Of a DNA stretch of 64,000 nt, positions 52,014 through 60,213 are shown piece by piece; the stretch's first letter is position 1, and every line of letters starts with the position of its first letter. The stretch is from Proteobacteria bacterium SG_bin9. Its GTDB lineage: Bacteria > Pseudomonadota > Alphaproteobacteria > Rhizobiales > Xanthobacteraceae. The translations under genes were made by a program, and so were the position numbers. Below the pieces are notes generated by a model. That model searched no databases and was not told where the DNA came from. It saw only the letters and a program-made list of their open reading frames with translations. Where the stretch lies: the NCBI GenBank assembly GCA_002083525.1, contig LWDM01000029.1:1-64000 (forward strand), given 5' to 3'.

Positions 52014-52943
52014 ATGCTCGCCGTCTTCAACGCCCTCATTCCCGTGTTCCTGCTGATCGCGCTCGGCTTCGTGCTGAAGCGCTATCTGCTGAAGGACGAC
52101 GCGCACTGGACCGGCATGGAGCAGCTCACTTACTTCGTGCTGTTTCCGGCGCTACTGACGATGACGATTGCCCGCGCCAATCTGGCTAGCGTGCCATACG
52201 GCGAGGTCGCGGCAGCCCTGATCCTTGCCATCCTGCTGATGTCGGCCTTCCTGTTGCTGTTGCGTCCCCTGTTTACGCGCAACGGCATCAGCGGCCCGAC
52301 ATTCTCCTCGATCTTCCAGGCGTCGACCCGCTGGCAGACCTATATCGCGCTCGCCGTGGCTGGCAGCCTGTACGGCAATCTCGGACTCGCGCTCGCGGGC
52401 GTCGCCATGATCGCAATGATCCCGCTGCTCAACGTCCTCAGCGTCGCGGTTCTGGCGTGGTTCGCCTCGCCCAAGCGCATGTCCTGGCCGCAGATCCTCG
52501 GCGTCATCGCCCGGAATCCCTTCATCTGGGCGTGCCTCTTGGGACTGATCCTCAATCTGCTGAAGGTCCCAATCCCGCAGGCGATCACCGAGACAGCGGA
52601 CGCACTTGGCCGCGGCTCGCTCGCCATCGGCCTGCTTGTTGTCGGCGCAGGTCTGCATCTGGAAGGTCTCGTGCGCCCGCGCCCGGCCGTCTTGCTGACG
52701 CTGCTGCTGAAGCTTGTCGTCATGCCCGCTATGGCAATCGGCATCGCGATGGCGTTCGGCCTCTCCGGCATCAACCTCGCGGTGGTCGCCTGCTGCGCGT
52801 CGGTGCCGGCCGCGTCGAATGCCTACGTGCTGGCGCGGCAGCTCGGCGGCGATGCGCCGATCCTGGCGCAGATCATCGCACTGCAGACGATCGTCGCCGC
52901 GATCACCATGCCAATTGCGATCGGTTTTGCCGGACCGCCGTAA
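52014..52943 (+). CDS. AEC-family transporter (auxin efflux carrier type)
   Basis: Inner-membrane transporter of 309 residues with about ten hydrophobic helices (for example LIPVFLLIALGFVLKRYLLK and LALAGVAMIAMIPLLNVLSV). Split into two five-helix halves, as expected for the family; the C-terminal half has VVACCASVPAASNAYVLARQ with the conserved Pro/Ala/Asn crossing. Members export malate, malonate or other anions, but the substrate here cannot be read. It begins 3 bp after ruvX. Convergent with the dipeptidase gene (2 bp between stops). Confidence 0.88.
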   Translation: MLAVFNALIPVFLLIALGFVLKRYLLKDDAHWTGMEQLTYFVLFPALLTMTIARANLASVPYGEVAAALILAILLMSAFLLLLRPLFTRNGISGPTFSSIFQASTRWQTYIALAVAGSLYGNLGLALAGVAMIAMIPLLNVLSVAVLAWFASPKRMSWPQILGVIARNPFIWACLLGLILNLLKVPIPQAITETADALGRGSLAIGLLVVGAGLHLEGLVRPRPAVLLTLLLKLVVMPAMAIGIAMAFGLSGINLAVVACCASVPAASNAYVLARQLGGDAPILAQIIALQTIVAAITMPIAIGFAGPP

Positions 52944-52945
52944 GC

Positions 52946-53704
52946 TTATTTCGATGCGCGCGTGATCGGGAAGTCGAACGCGCCGGACGCAACGCCGTTC
53001 ATCGAGAAGTGCCACCACTCCTTCGCGTAGTTGGCGAATCCCTGCTTGCTCATCGCGGCAATCAGCGTCTGCCGCCACTTGCGCTGCTCGGCGGTGATCG
53101 CAGGTGATGCGGTGTGCGCCTTGTTGTCGGAGCAATCGTAGCCGGTGCCCATATCCACACTGCCCTCCGGGGCGCGCTTGGCGGCGGGTGCGGTGCAGTC
53201 CGCGTAGTCGGCCTTGGGATCGAACGCAGCACTGTTGTCGGCCGAGAGATCGACGACCGTCAAATCGACCGCCGCGCCCGTCGAGTGGCCTGAGTACGCT
53301 GCGATATAGCCAAGCTTGAACAGGTCGCGCTTGTTGAGCTTCGGATTGTAGCGCTTCTGCTCGGGTGTCTCCTTGCCGTCATTCGCCCAGGCGACCATGT
53401 CGCGTGACGCGCGCGCCGGCCGGTAGCAGTCGAGCATCTTCAGAGACAGCTTCTTCTCTTTCAGCTCGGCTTGCACCTTGGCAAGGGCCGTCGCCACCTG
53501 CTGCTTGACCACGCACTCGGGCGCATCATAGCCGGCCAGCCGACGCCCCACGAAGTTGTTGCTGCCCGCATAGCGAATGTCCTGCATGATGCTCGGATCG
53601 ATGTCGCGCAGGTAAACGAAGCCACCAGGCAATTTCGGCAACTGCGCCGATACCGGCGACAGCATCAAAGCAAGCAGAACGGCCGCGCCGACGACCCGCA
53701 TCAT
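52946..53704 (-). CDS. D-alanyl-D-alanine dipeptidase-like protein (VanX/DdpX, peptidase M15)
   Basis: Secreted 252-residue zinc peptidase. A signal peptide (MRVVGAAVLLALMLSPVSA) precedes the catalytic domain, which carries the M15 motif SGHSTGAAVDLTVVD (His, Asp ligands) and the second His in EWWHFSMNG. The arginine region CYRPARASRDM also matches VanX. It would hydrolyse D-Ala-D-Ala in the periplasm, altering peptidoglycan precursor pools or recycling. Its start overlaps the caspase-like gene stop by 4 bp, so it is translationally coupled to it. Cysteines at several positions may form disulfides. Confidence 0.88.
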   Translation of the reverse strand: MMRVVGAAVLLALMLSPVSAQLPKLPGGFVYLRDIDPSIMQDIRYAGSNNFVGRRLAGYDAPECVVKQQVATALAKVQAELKEKKLSLKMLDCYRPARASRDMVAWANDGKETPEQKRYNPKLNKRDLFKLGYIAAYSGHSTGAAVDLTVVDLSADNSAAFDPKADYADCTAPAAKRAPEGSVDMGTGYDCSDNKAHTASPAITAEQRKWRQTLIAAMSKQGFANYAKEWWHFSMNGVASGAFDFPITRASK

Positions 53705-55167
53705 TGCGCCGGCCGCGACTGCACGTTCAGCTTGCCGATCGCGGTGTCGGTGTACTTGTTACCGGGATAAACGGCCTCAATCGTGAACTTCACCCAGTAG
53801 GCCTTCACCCCCGGGTCGACGCGGAACGATTCGGTCGTGATCTCGTCCTGCGGCCGCAGCGTCATCGTGTGCCCGTTGGAGAATTCGGCGCGCAACTGCC
53901 GTACGCGGCTGTTCTTGTAGAAGATGTCGGCGTTCTTCTGGTAGCCGGTGCGCACCTGAATGAAATCGACGGTCCGCAATTCGTCGAACTCGACGACGAT
54001 CCATTCGCCGATGCCCTGCCCGGATCGGCCTTCCACCCACGCCACCGACTGGCCGCCGCTGAACAGGTTCGCCGGCCCGTACGTGTTGCCAAACTGCGAC
54101 GGCAGCACCGAACTGACGCAATAGAGGTCGAGGCCGTTGCGCGCGCAGCGCTCGCCCGGCGCACTCGGACGCGCCGAGCGCGTGATCGACGCCGGCGGCG
54201 GCGAAATCGCGGCCTGCTGCTGTAACGGCGGCGCAACGGGCGGTTGAGATGGCGGCGTCACCGGGATCACAGGGGCCGTCGCGGCCGCTGACTTGAAGGT
54301 GTCCGGCGCAGACGCGACAGGCGGCGCCGATCCGCGCTTGCCTAAGAAAATACGTCCGCCGACGGTTTGATCGTAGTAGCCGGGCGTCTGCTCATGCGGC
54401 ACCGGCCGGCCGCCGTCGGTCGCGGTAAGTGCGAGAGCCGCGACCTTCTCGCGCGTTTCGAACGCGAGATCGGCCAGATGAAGTTCCGGCCGCGCCAATT
54501 GCTCCAGAAACACCCGCGTGAAGACGGAGTTGGGAACTGGATCGTTATCGCTCAGGCGATCGAGCGCCGTCTGGTTCTCGCCAGCCGAATAGATCTTGAA
54601 GACGCCACGCAGGTTCTGGCCTTCGGCGAGGCCCCGCGTGCGGCCGAGCGAGCGCGTCGGTCCGGTGGGGAATGGGTTCTCGCGGCATGCGTCGATGACC
54701 ACCAGCGCCACCCTCACCTGCTTTGCCTGGATTTCGGCGAGCAGATCGGGTTCGGCGATGGATGCGCCGCGCAAACGGGCTTCGGAGGTCGCCTGAATGG
54801 TCGGGACGTCGCTCGGTACCAGATAGTTGATGTTCTGCATCGCCACGCCATGGCCGGCGTAAAACACCGCCGCGATATCTCCGGGCTGCAGACGCGCGGT
54901 GAAATCCGCCAGCTTGTCGATCATCCCTTGCCGGCCGAGATTGACACCCGAGACGACCTCGAAGCCAAGCCCTCGGAAAGCGCTCTCAATCGACCGAGCG
55001 TCGTTGACGGCTTTCTTGAGCTGCTGATCGGGCGCGAGATTGGTGTAATTGTCATTGCCGATGACAAGCGCGACGCGTTTTTCGGCGAGCGCCTCACCTG
55101 CGAAGCACAGACACACCGCACCCACCATCGCCATCCGCATCCAGTACAGCATGTGCTTTGGCCCCAT
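53701..55167 (-). CDS. Caspase-like (metacaspase, C14) protein with C-terminal NADase-type glycan-binding domain
   Basis: 488 residues from ATG 55167 (GTG 55170 is an alternative). An N-terminal hydrophobic stretch (MAMVGAVCLCFAGEALA) is a signal peptide, so the protein is exported. The caspase domain runs from about 30 to 275 with catalytic His106 in FYAGHGVAM and Cys161 in VIDACRENPF. A Pro/Ala-rich linker (about 280-335) leads to a C-terminal domain (AWVEGRSGQGIGEWIVVEF, FIQVRTGYQKNADIFYKNSR) of the discoidin-like NADase-type glycan-binding kind. It is followed directly by the dipeptidase gene, suggesting a shared envelope role. Confidence 0.9.
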   Translation of the reverse strand: MGPKHMLYWMRMAMVGAVCLCFAGEALAEKRVALVIGNDNYTNLAPDQQLKKAVNDARSIESAFRGLGFEVVSGVNLGRQGMIDKLADFTARLQPGDIAAVFYAGHGVAMQNINYLVPSDVPTIQATSEARLRGASIAEPDLLAEIQAKQVRVALVVIDACRENPFPTGPTRSLGRTRGLAEGQNLRGVFKIYSAGENQTALDRLSDNDPVPNSVFTRVFLEQLARPELHLADLAFETREKVAALALTATDGGRPVPHEQTPGYYDQTVGGRIFLGKRGSAPPVASAPDTFKSAAATAPVIPVTPPSQPPVAPPLQQQAAISPPPASITRSARPSAPGERCARNGLDLYCVSSVLPSQFGNTYGPANLFSGGQSVAWVEGRSGQGIGEWIVVEFDELRTVDFIQVRTGYQKNADIFYKNSRVRQLRAEFSNGHTMTLRPQDEITTESFRVDPGVKAYWVKFTIEAVYPGNKYTDTAIGKLNVQSRPAQ

Positions 55168-55170
55168 CAC

Positions 55171-55421
55171 GGTGTCGTGTTCCTGCCGGCTCTTGTTAGT
55201 CGGTCGCAGTCAGCGGCTGGTTCGCTGCCGTTGCAGCCGCAGCCAGTCTAACCGAAGGCAACGCCGACGCCATGGATTTGCCGCCTCGGGCCCCAAGGAA
55301 CTGAAGATTCGCCGAGATTTTGCGGGCATTTACCCTGTGCGGTGACAGGCTGGGGACAGATCGACGGAGCGGGAATTCGGCCTTGCTCCAGTTGGCCGAG
55401 GCTCCTATAGCTTTCGCTTTA
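55171..55421. other. Divergent intergenic region between caspase-like gene and pyrB
   Basis: About 250 bp with no gene. It must hold the promoters for the caspase/dipeptidase pair and for pyrB. I saw no clear dyad and no leader-peptide attenuator of the pyrimidine type. Confidence 0.5.
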
Positions 55422-56375
55422 ATGACCTCCGCCCAGAAATCGACCTTCGTCCTCGGTCACCGGCATCTGCTGGGAATCGAGGGGCTTTCCGCTGCCGATA
55501 TCACCGGCCTTCTCGACCTCTCCGAAGAATTCGTCGAGCTGAACCGCCAGGTCGACAAGAAGCGCACCAATCTGCGCGGCCGCACCCAGGTCAATCTGTT
55601 CTTCGAAGCCTCGACCCGCACGCAATCGTCGTTCGAGATCGCCGGCAAACGGCTTGGCGCCGACGTGATGAACATGTCGGTGTCGTCGATGTCGACCCGC
55701 AAGGGCGAGACCTTGATCGACACCGCGATCACGCTGAACGCGATGCATCCGGACATTCTCGTGGTCCGCCATCATGCCTCCGGCGCGGTGGAACTGCTCG
55801 CCCGCAAGGTCGACGGCTCGGTCATCAATGCCGGCGACGGCGCGCACGAGCATCCGACGCAGGCACTGCTCGACGCACTGACCATCCGCCGCAACAAGGG
55901 CCGGCTTGAAGGCCTCATCATCGCCATCTGCGGCGACGTCATGCACTCGCGCGTTGCCCGCTCGAACATTCTGCTGCTCAACACCATGGGCGCGCGCGTG
56001 CGCGTGGTCGCCCCCTCCACGCTGCTGCCGCCGGGCATCGAGCGCATGGGCGTCGAAGTCGCGCGCGACATGCGCGAAGGGCTCGACGGCGCAGACATCG
56101 TCATGATGCTGCGCCTGCAGCGTGAGCGCATGAACGGCTCGTTCGTGCCCTCCTCGACCGAATACTTTCACTACTTCGGTCTCGACCAGAAGAAACTCGC
56201 CTACGCCAAGCCCGATGCGCTGGTGATGCATCCGGGCCCGATGAACCGCGGCGTGGAAATCGACTCGATGGTGGCGGACGGCGCGCAATCGCTGATCCGC
56301 GAACAGGTGGAAATGGGTGTTGCTGTGCGCATGGCCGTCCTCGAAGCCCTTGCGCGCAATTTGCCAAATGCGTGA
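55422..56375 (+). CDS. pyrB: Aspartate carbamoyltransferase catalytic subunit
   Basis: Second step of de novo pyrimidine synthesis, forming carbamoyl aspartate. The protein has 317 residues from ATG 55422 (the frame is open from 55320 without likeness). It shows NLFFEASTRTQSSFEIAGKR with the carbamoyl-phosphate motif STRT, plus VVRHHASGAVELLARKV and MHPGPMNRGVEID. No regulatory PyrI is nearby. It is followed by the degenerate pyrC, and in Pseudomonas this arrangement yields a dodecameric complex with an inactive dihydroorotase. Confidence 0.96.
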   Translation: MTSAQKSTFVLGHRHLLGIEGLSAADITGLLDLSEEFVELNRQVDKKRTNLRGRTQVNLFFEASTRTQSSFEIAGKRLGADVMNMSVSSMSTRKGETLIDTAITLNAMHPDILVVRHHASGAVELLARKVDGSVINAGDGAHEHPTQALLDALTIRRNKGRLEGLIIAICGDVMHSRVARSNILLLNTMGARVRVVAPSTLLPPGIERMGVEVARDMREGLDGADIVMMLRLQRERMNGSFVPSSTEYFHYFGLDQKKLAYAKPDALVMHPGPMNRGVEIDSMVADGAQSLIREQVEMGVAVRMAVLEALARNLPNA

Positions 56376-56380
56376 GGCCC

Positions 56381-56650
56381 ATGAGCAAACCACTGAACGT
56401 GCTGGTCTGGCTGATGCGACGCCAGCTGCGCTTCGTGGCAATCCTGTGCGTGATCTTCTCGGTCGTCCTGCTCAAGGGCGACGGCGCGAGCTGGACCAAC
56501 ATCGCGATCGTCAGCGGGCTCAGCCTGATGGTGCTTCTGTTCGCGGCGCTGGTCGGGTTCTGGACCACCGTGCTCACCGGCAAAACCGAGCCGCCCGCCC
56601 CGCCGACGCCCGCTTCGCCAATTCCGGACAAGCCGTCCCATGCTGACTGA
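56381..56650 (+). CDS. Small membrane protein between pyrB and pyrC
   Basis: 89 residues from ATG 56381, with two hydrophobic helices (FVAILCVIFSVVLL and GLSLMVLLFAALVGFWTTVL) and a proline-rich tail, PPAPPTPASPIPDKPSHAD. Not recognised. It starts 5 bp after pyrB, and pyrC begins inside its end (11-bp overlap), so it is cotranscribed with them. A role in pyrimidine synthesis is not implied by any motif. Confidence 0.7.
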   Translation: MSKPLNVLVWLMRRQLRFVAILCVIFSVVLLKGDGASWTNIAIVSGLSLMVLLFAALVGFWTTVLTGKTEPPAPPTPASPIPDKPSHAD

Positions 56651-57941
56651 CCGCCGCCCGATCCTGCTCGCCAACGCCCGCGTGATCGATCCGTCACGCG
56701 ATCTCGACGGCGTGGCCGACGTGCTGATCGCCGACGGTGTCATTCGCGATGCGCGGCGCGGTATCGGCGCCGCCGGGGTCCCGGAAGGCACCGACATCGT
56801 CAACTGCAGCGGCCGGATCGTCGCCCCCGGCCTGATCGACATGCGCGCGTTTATCGGCGAGCCGGGCGCCGGTTACCGCGAGACATTTGCATCCGCGAGC
56901 CAGGCCGCAGCTGCCGGGGGCATTACCACGCTCATTTGCCAGCCGGACACCTCGCCCGCGATCGACAATTCCGCGACCGTCGACTTCGTGCTCCGCCGCG
57001 CCCGCGATACCGCCATCGTCAACATCCATCCGATGGCGGCGCTGACCAAAGGCCTGCGCGGCGAGGAAATGACCGAGATCGGTCTCCTGAAGGCCGCAGG
57101 CGCCGTCGCATTCACCGATGGCCTCGCGAGCGTCGCCAATGCGCAGGTGATGCGCCGCGCGCTGACCTACGCGCGCGACTTCGATGCGCTGATCGTGCAC
57201 CACACCGAAGACAGGAACCTGATCGGCGAAGGCGTGATGAACGAAGGCGAGTTCGCCGCCCGCCTCGGCCTGATGGGTATCCCGGCCGCTGCCGAAGCGG
57301 TGATGCTCGAGCGCGACGTGCGCCTGACCGCGCTCACCGGCGGCCGCTACCACGCGGCCTCGCTGACCTGCACGGACTCGCTCGAGATTCTCAAGCGCGC
57401 CCGCGACGCTGGCCTACGGGTCAGCGCGTCGGCCTCGATCAATCACCTGACGTTGAACGAGAACGACATCGGCCCCTACCGCACGTTTTTGAAACTGTCG
57501 CCGCCGCTGCGCACCGAAACCGATCGCGCGGCGCTGGTCGCCGCGCTGGCGTCGGGGCTGATCGACGTCATCATGTCGGATCACAATCCGCAGGACGTCG
57601 AGACCAAGCGCTTGCCGTTCGCGGAAGCGGCGCCGGGCGCGATCGGCATCGAGACCATGCTGCCGGCGGCGCTGCGGCTGATTCATTCCGGCGAATTGGA
57701 CCTCAAGACACTGATCCGCGCCATGTCCACCCGCCCCGCCGAGCTGCTCAACCTGCAGGGCGGAACGCTACGGCCCGGCGCGCCGGCCGACGTGATCGTG
57801 ATCGATGCCGACGTGCCGTGGGTCCTCGATCGGGACGACTTGAAGTCACAATGCAAGAATACGCCGTTCGACGAGGCGAAGTTCTCCGGCCGTGTGGTAC
57901 GAACTATCGTCGGTGGACGAACGGTGTTCGAACTGGTCTAA
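56640..57941 (+). CDS. pyrC: Dihydroorotase homologue with degenerate metal site (PyrC', probably inactive)
   Basis: 433-residue amidohydrolase fold. In active type-I dihydroorotases the motif is DxHxH followed by EPG. Here the stretch reads GLIDMRAFIGEPG, so both His ligands are replaced by Arg and Phe. The later HxxH zinc position reads YHAASLTC, with Ser at the second ligand. The lysine region TKGLRGEEMTE, the HTED motif and the final Asp in SDHNP are kept. This matches the non-catalytic PyrX/PyrC' kind known to scaffold aspartate carbamoyltransferase, fitting its place next to pyrB. The active enzyme would be elsewhere in the genome. Confidence 0.9.
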   Translation: MLTDRRPILLANARVIDPSRDLDGVADVLIADGVIRDARRGIGAAGVPEGTDIVNCSGRIVAPGLIDMRAFIGEPGAGYRETFASASQAAAAGGITTLICQPDTSPAIDNSATVDFVLRRARDTAIVNIHPMAALTKGLRGEEMTEIGLLKAAGAVAFTDGLASVANAQVMRRALTYARDFDALIVHHTEDRNLIGEGVMNEGEFAARLGLMGIPAAAEAVMLERDVRLTALTGGRYHAASLTCTDSLEILKRARDAGLRVSASASINHLTLNENDIGPYRTFLKLSPPLRTETDRAALVAALASGLIDVIMSDHNPQDVETKRLPFAEAAPGAIGIETMLPAALRLIHSGELDLKTLIRAMSTRPAELLNLQGGTLRPGAPADVIVIDADVPWVLDRDDLKSQCKNTPFDEAKFSGRVVRTIVGGRTVFELV

Positions 57942-57968
57942 CCACAAGCGTGCTCGCGGAGACGTTCC

Positions 57969-58562
57969 ATGACCCTCTCCATCGTCGCGGCCCTGATCCT
58001 CGGTTATCTGCTCGGCTCGATCCCGTTCGGCCTCGTGCTAACGAGGCTGGCAGGCACAACGGACATTCGCAGCATCGGCTCCGGCAGCATCGGCGCGACC
58101 AATGTGCTGCGCACCGGCAACAAGGCCCTTGCCGCGGGAACCCTGCTCGGCGATGCGCTGAAGGGCACTGTCGCTGTCGTTATTGCGGGCCTCTACCTCG
58201 GCGGTCCGAATGCGGCGATGGCGGCCGGCTTCGGCGCCTTCATCGGCCACCTCTATCCGGTGTGGCTGAAGTTCAACGGCGGTAAAGGCGTTGCGACTTA
58301 TATCGGCATCCTGCTCGGGCTGTTCTGGCCTGCCGCGGTCGCGCTCTGCGCCATCTGGCTCGCGGTCGCCCTGATCTTCCGCTACTCGTCGCTCGCAGCG
58401 CTGGTTTCGACCGCACTGACACCGGCGTTCCTGCTCTGGCAGCATCACACCGCGCTCGCCATCCTGTTCGGCGTGCTGACGCTGCTGTTGTGGTTCGCGC
58501 ATCGCGCCAACATCTCGCGTCTGATGAACGGCACCGAAAGCAAGATCGGCGCGAAAGGTTAG
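57969..58562 (+). CDS. plsY: Glycerol-3-phosphate acyltransferase PlsY
   Basis: Inner-membrane enzyme that moves an acyl group from acyl-phosphate to glycerol-3-phosphate, the first step of phospholipid synthesis. The 197-residue protein has five membrane helices and the motifs GSIPFGLVLTRL, IGSGSIGATNVLRTGNKALA and HLYPVWLKFNGGKGVATYIG, which form the active site. The tail is short and basic. It follows pyrC by 27 bp in the standard alphaproteobacterial pyrBC-plsY-dprA order. Confidence 0.95.
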   Translation: MTLSIVAALILGYLLGSIPFGLVLTRLAGTTDIRSIGSGSIGATNVLRTGNKALAAGTLLGDALKGTVAVVIAGLYLGGPNAAMAAGFGAFIGHLYPVWLKFNGGKGVATYIGILLGLFWPAAVALCAIWLAVALIFRYSSLAALVSTALTPAFLLWQHHTALAILFGVLTLLLWFAHRANISRLMNGTESKIGAKG

Positions 58563-58567
58563 CCATC

Positions 58568-58999
58568 ATGCTGACCGGCCAACTGGCCCTCTCCATCGCG
58601 GCGATATTCTCCGGTGCCGCCCTCTATGTCAGCTTGGTCGAGCAGCCCGCCCGGCTGCAACTCGACGACAAGGCTCTGCTCACCGAATGGCAACCATCGT
58701 ACCTTCGCGGCGCCGCGATGCAGGCTCCGCTTGCGTTGATTGGCTTTCTGTTCGGCGCAGCAGCGTGGTGGCAGACAGGAAACGCGCTCTGGCTTGTCGG
58801 CGCTTTGGCGTTACTGGCGAACTGGCCCTACACCCTGCTCGTCATCCTACCGACCAACCGCAAGCTGATGAGCACCGATGCTGGCGCCGCCGGGCCGCAA
58901 AGCCGGGCGTTGATTGAACACTGGGCCAAGCTCCACGCCGGCCGGACTCTTCTTGGCCTTGCCGCCACCGCACTCTTCCTGTGGGCGTCGTTGCGCTGA
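58568..58999 (+). CDS. DUF1772-family membrane protein
   Basis: 143 residues from ATG 58568, with four hydrophobic segments (LALSIAAIFSGAALYVSLVE, APLALIGFLFGAAAWWQ, ALWLVGALALLANWPYTLLV and LLGLAATALFLWASL). The VEQPARLQ and LPTNRKLMSTDAG signatures are those of the DUF1772/anthrone oxygenase-like group, whose reaction is not established for most members. It begins 5 bp after plsY. The frame extending to 58490 overlaps plsY and is ignored. Confidence 0.8.
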   Translation: MLTGQLALSIAAIFSGAALYVSLVEQPARLQLDDKALLTEWQPSYLRGAAMQAPLALIGFLFGAAAWWQTGNALWLVGALALLANWPYTLLVILPTNRKLMSTDAGAAGPQSRALIEHWAKLHAGRTLLGLAATALFLWASLR

Positions 59000-59090
59000 T
59001 CGGCCTTGCGACATTTCGCAATGGCAGTTTCTCGGACCTGACGTCCGCCGCCAGCCCGCGCGAAGCTTCACCGCCTTCCAGGAGGCTCGC

Positions 59091-60209
59091 GTGGCCCAGC
59101 CGCAACCCATCGGTCTTCGTCTCACCGACGCGCAACGCATCGACTGGCTGCGGCTGATCCGCTCCGCCAATGTGGGACCGCGTACCTTTCGCTCGCTGAT
59201 CAATCGCTATGGCGGCGCGCGGGAAGCGCTAGAGCGGCTGCCCGATCTCGCACGGCGTGGCGGCGCATCGGCACCGGCATACATTTGTTCGCAGGCCGAG
59301 GCCGAGCAGGAGATGACCGCCGGTCTGCGGATCGATGTTCACTTGCGCTCGCCGGGTGAGCCCGGTTATCCGCCGCGGCTGGGAGCAATCGACGATGCCC
59401 CGCCATTGCTTGGTGTGCGCGGAGATATCGATGCGATGGCACGGCCAATGATCGCGATTGTCGGTTCGCGCAACGCCTCAGGTGCGGGTATCAAGTTCAC
59501 CGGCGCGCTGGCGCGCGATCTCGGCGACGCCGGTTTCGTCATCGCGTCCGGTCTCGCCCGCGGCATCGATCAGGCGGCGCATCAGGCGACGCTCGCGACC
59601 GGAACGCTCGCGGTGCTCGCCGGCGGCCATGACAAGATCTATCCGAGCGAGCACGAAGGCCTGCTTGCGGCCATTCTTCCCTCCGGCGGCGCGATCTCGG
59701 AAATGCCGATGGGACACGCGCCGCGCGCCCGCGACTTCCCTCGCCGTAACCGCCTGATCTCCGGTGTCGCGCTCGGCGTCATCGTGGTCGAAGCGGCACA
59801 TCGCTCCGGCTCGCTCATCACCGCACGCATCGCCAACGAGCAAGGCCGCGAGGTGTTTGCCGTCCCCGGCTCGCCGCTCGATCCGCGCTGCGCGGGCACC
59901 AACGACCTCATCAAACAGGGCGCGACCTTGACGACGCGCGCCTCGGACGTGATCGACGTCATCACGCCGATCCTCGACAAGCCCGTCGAACTGCCGAGCG
60001 AAGAACCCGAGGACGAATTTACTGCGGATGAGCCGGATGACAGCGCGCGGGCGCGCATTGTCTCACTGCTTGGCCCCTCGCCGATCGGCATCGACGATCT
60101 GGTGCGTATGGCCGGGGCGCCCCCTGCCATCGTGCGCACCGTGCTGCTCGAGCTTGAACTCGCCGGCCGGTTGGAGCGGCACGGCGGCGGGCTGGTGTCG
60201 CTCGTGTAG
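59091..60209 (+). CDS. dprA: DNA processing protein DprA
   Basis: Binds incoming single-stranded DNA and loads RecA in natural transformation; conserved in non-competent bacteria too. The protein (372 residues from GTG 59091) has an N-terminal helical SAM-like part (WLRLIRSANVGPRTFRSLIN), then a Rossmann-like core: IAIVGSRNASGAGIKF, SGLARGIDQAAHQATL, LAGGHDKIYPSEHEGL and FPRRNRLISGVALG. A C-terminal winged helix (GPSPIGIDDLVRMAGAPPAI) follows. GTG is chosen over 58914 because GGAGG (59081-59085) is 5 nt upstream and the upstream frame is unrelated. Confidence 0.94.
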   Translation: MAQPQPIGLRLTDAQRIDWLRLIRSANVGPRTFRSLINRYGGAREALERLPDLARRGGASAPAYICSQAEAEQEMTAGLRIDVHLRSPGEPGYPPRLGAIDDAPPLLGVRGDIDAMARPMIAIVGSRNASGAGIKFTGALARDLGDAGFVIASGLARGIDQAAHQATLATGTLAVLAGGHDKIYPSEHEGLLAAILPSGGAISEMPMGHAPRARDFPRRNRLISGVALGVIVVEAAHRSGSLITARIANEQGREVFAVPGSPLDPRCAGTNDLIKQGATLTTRASDVIDVITPILDKPVELPSEEPEDEFTADEPDDSARARIVSLLGPSPIGIDDLVRMAGAPPAIVRTVLLELELAGRLERHGGGLVSLV

Positions 60210-60213
60210 AGCG

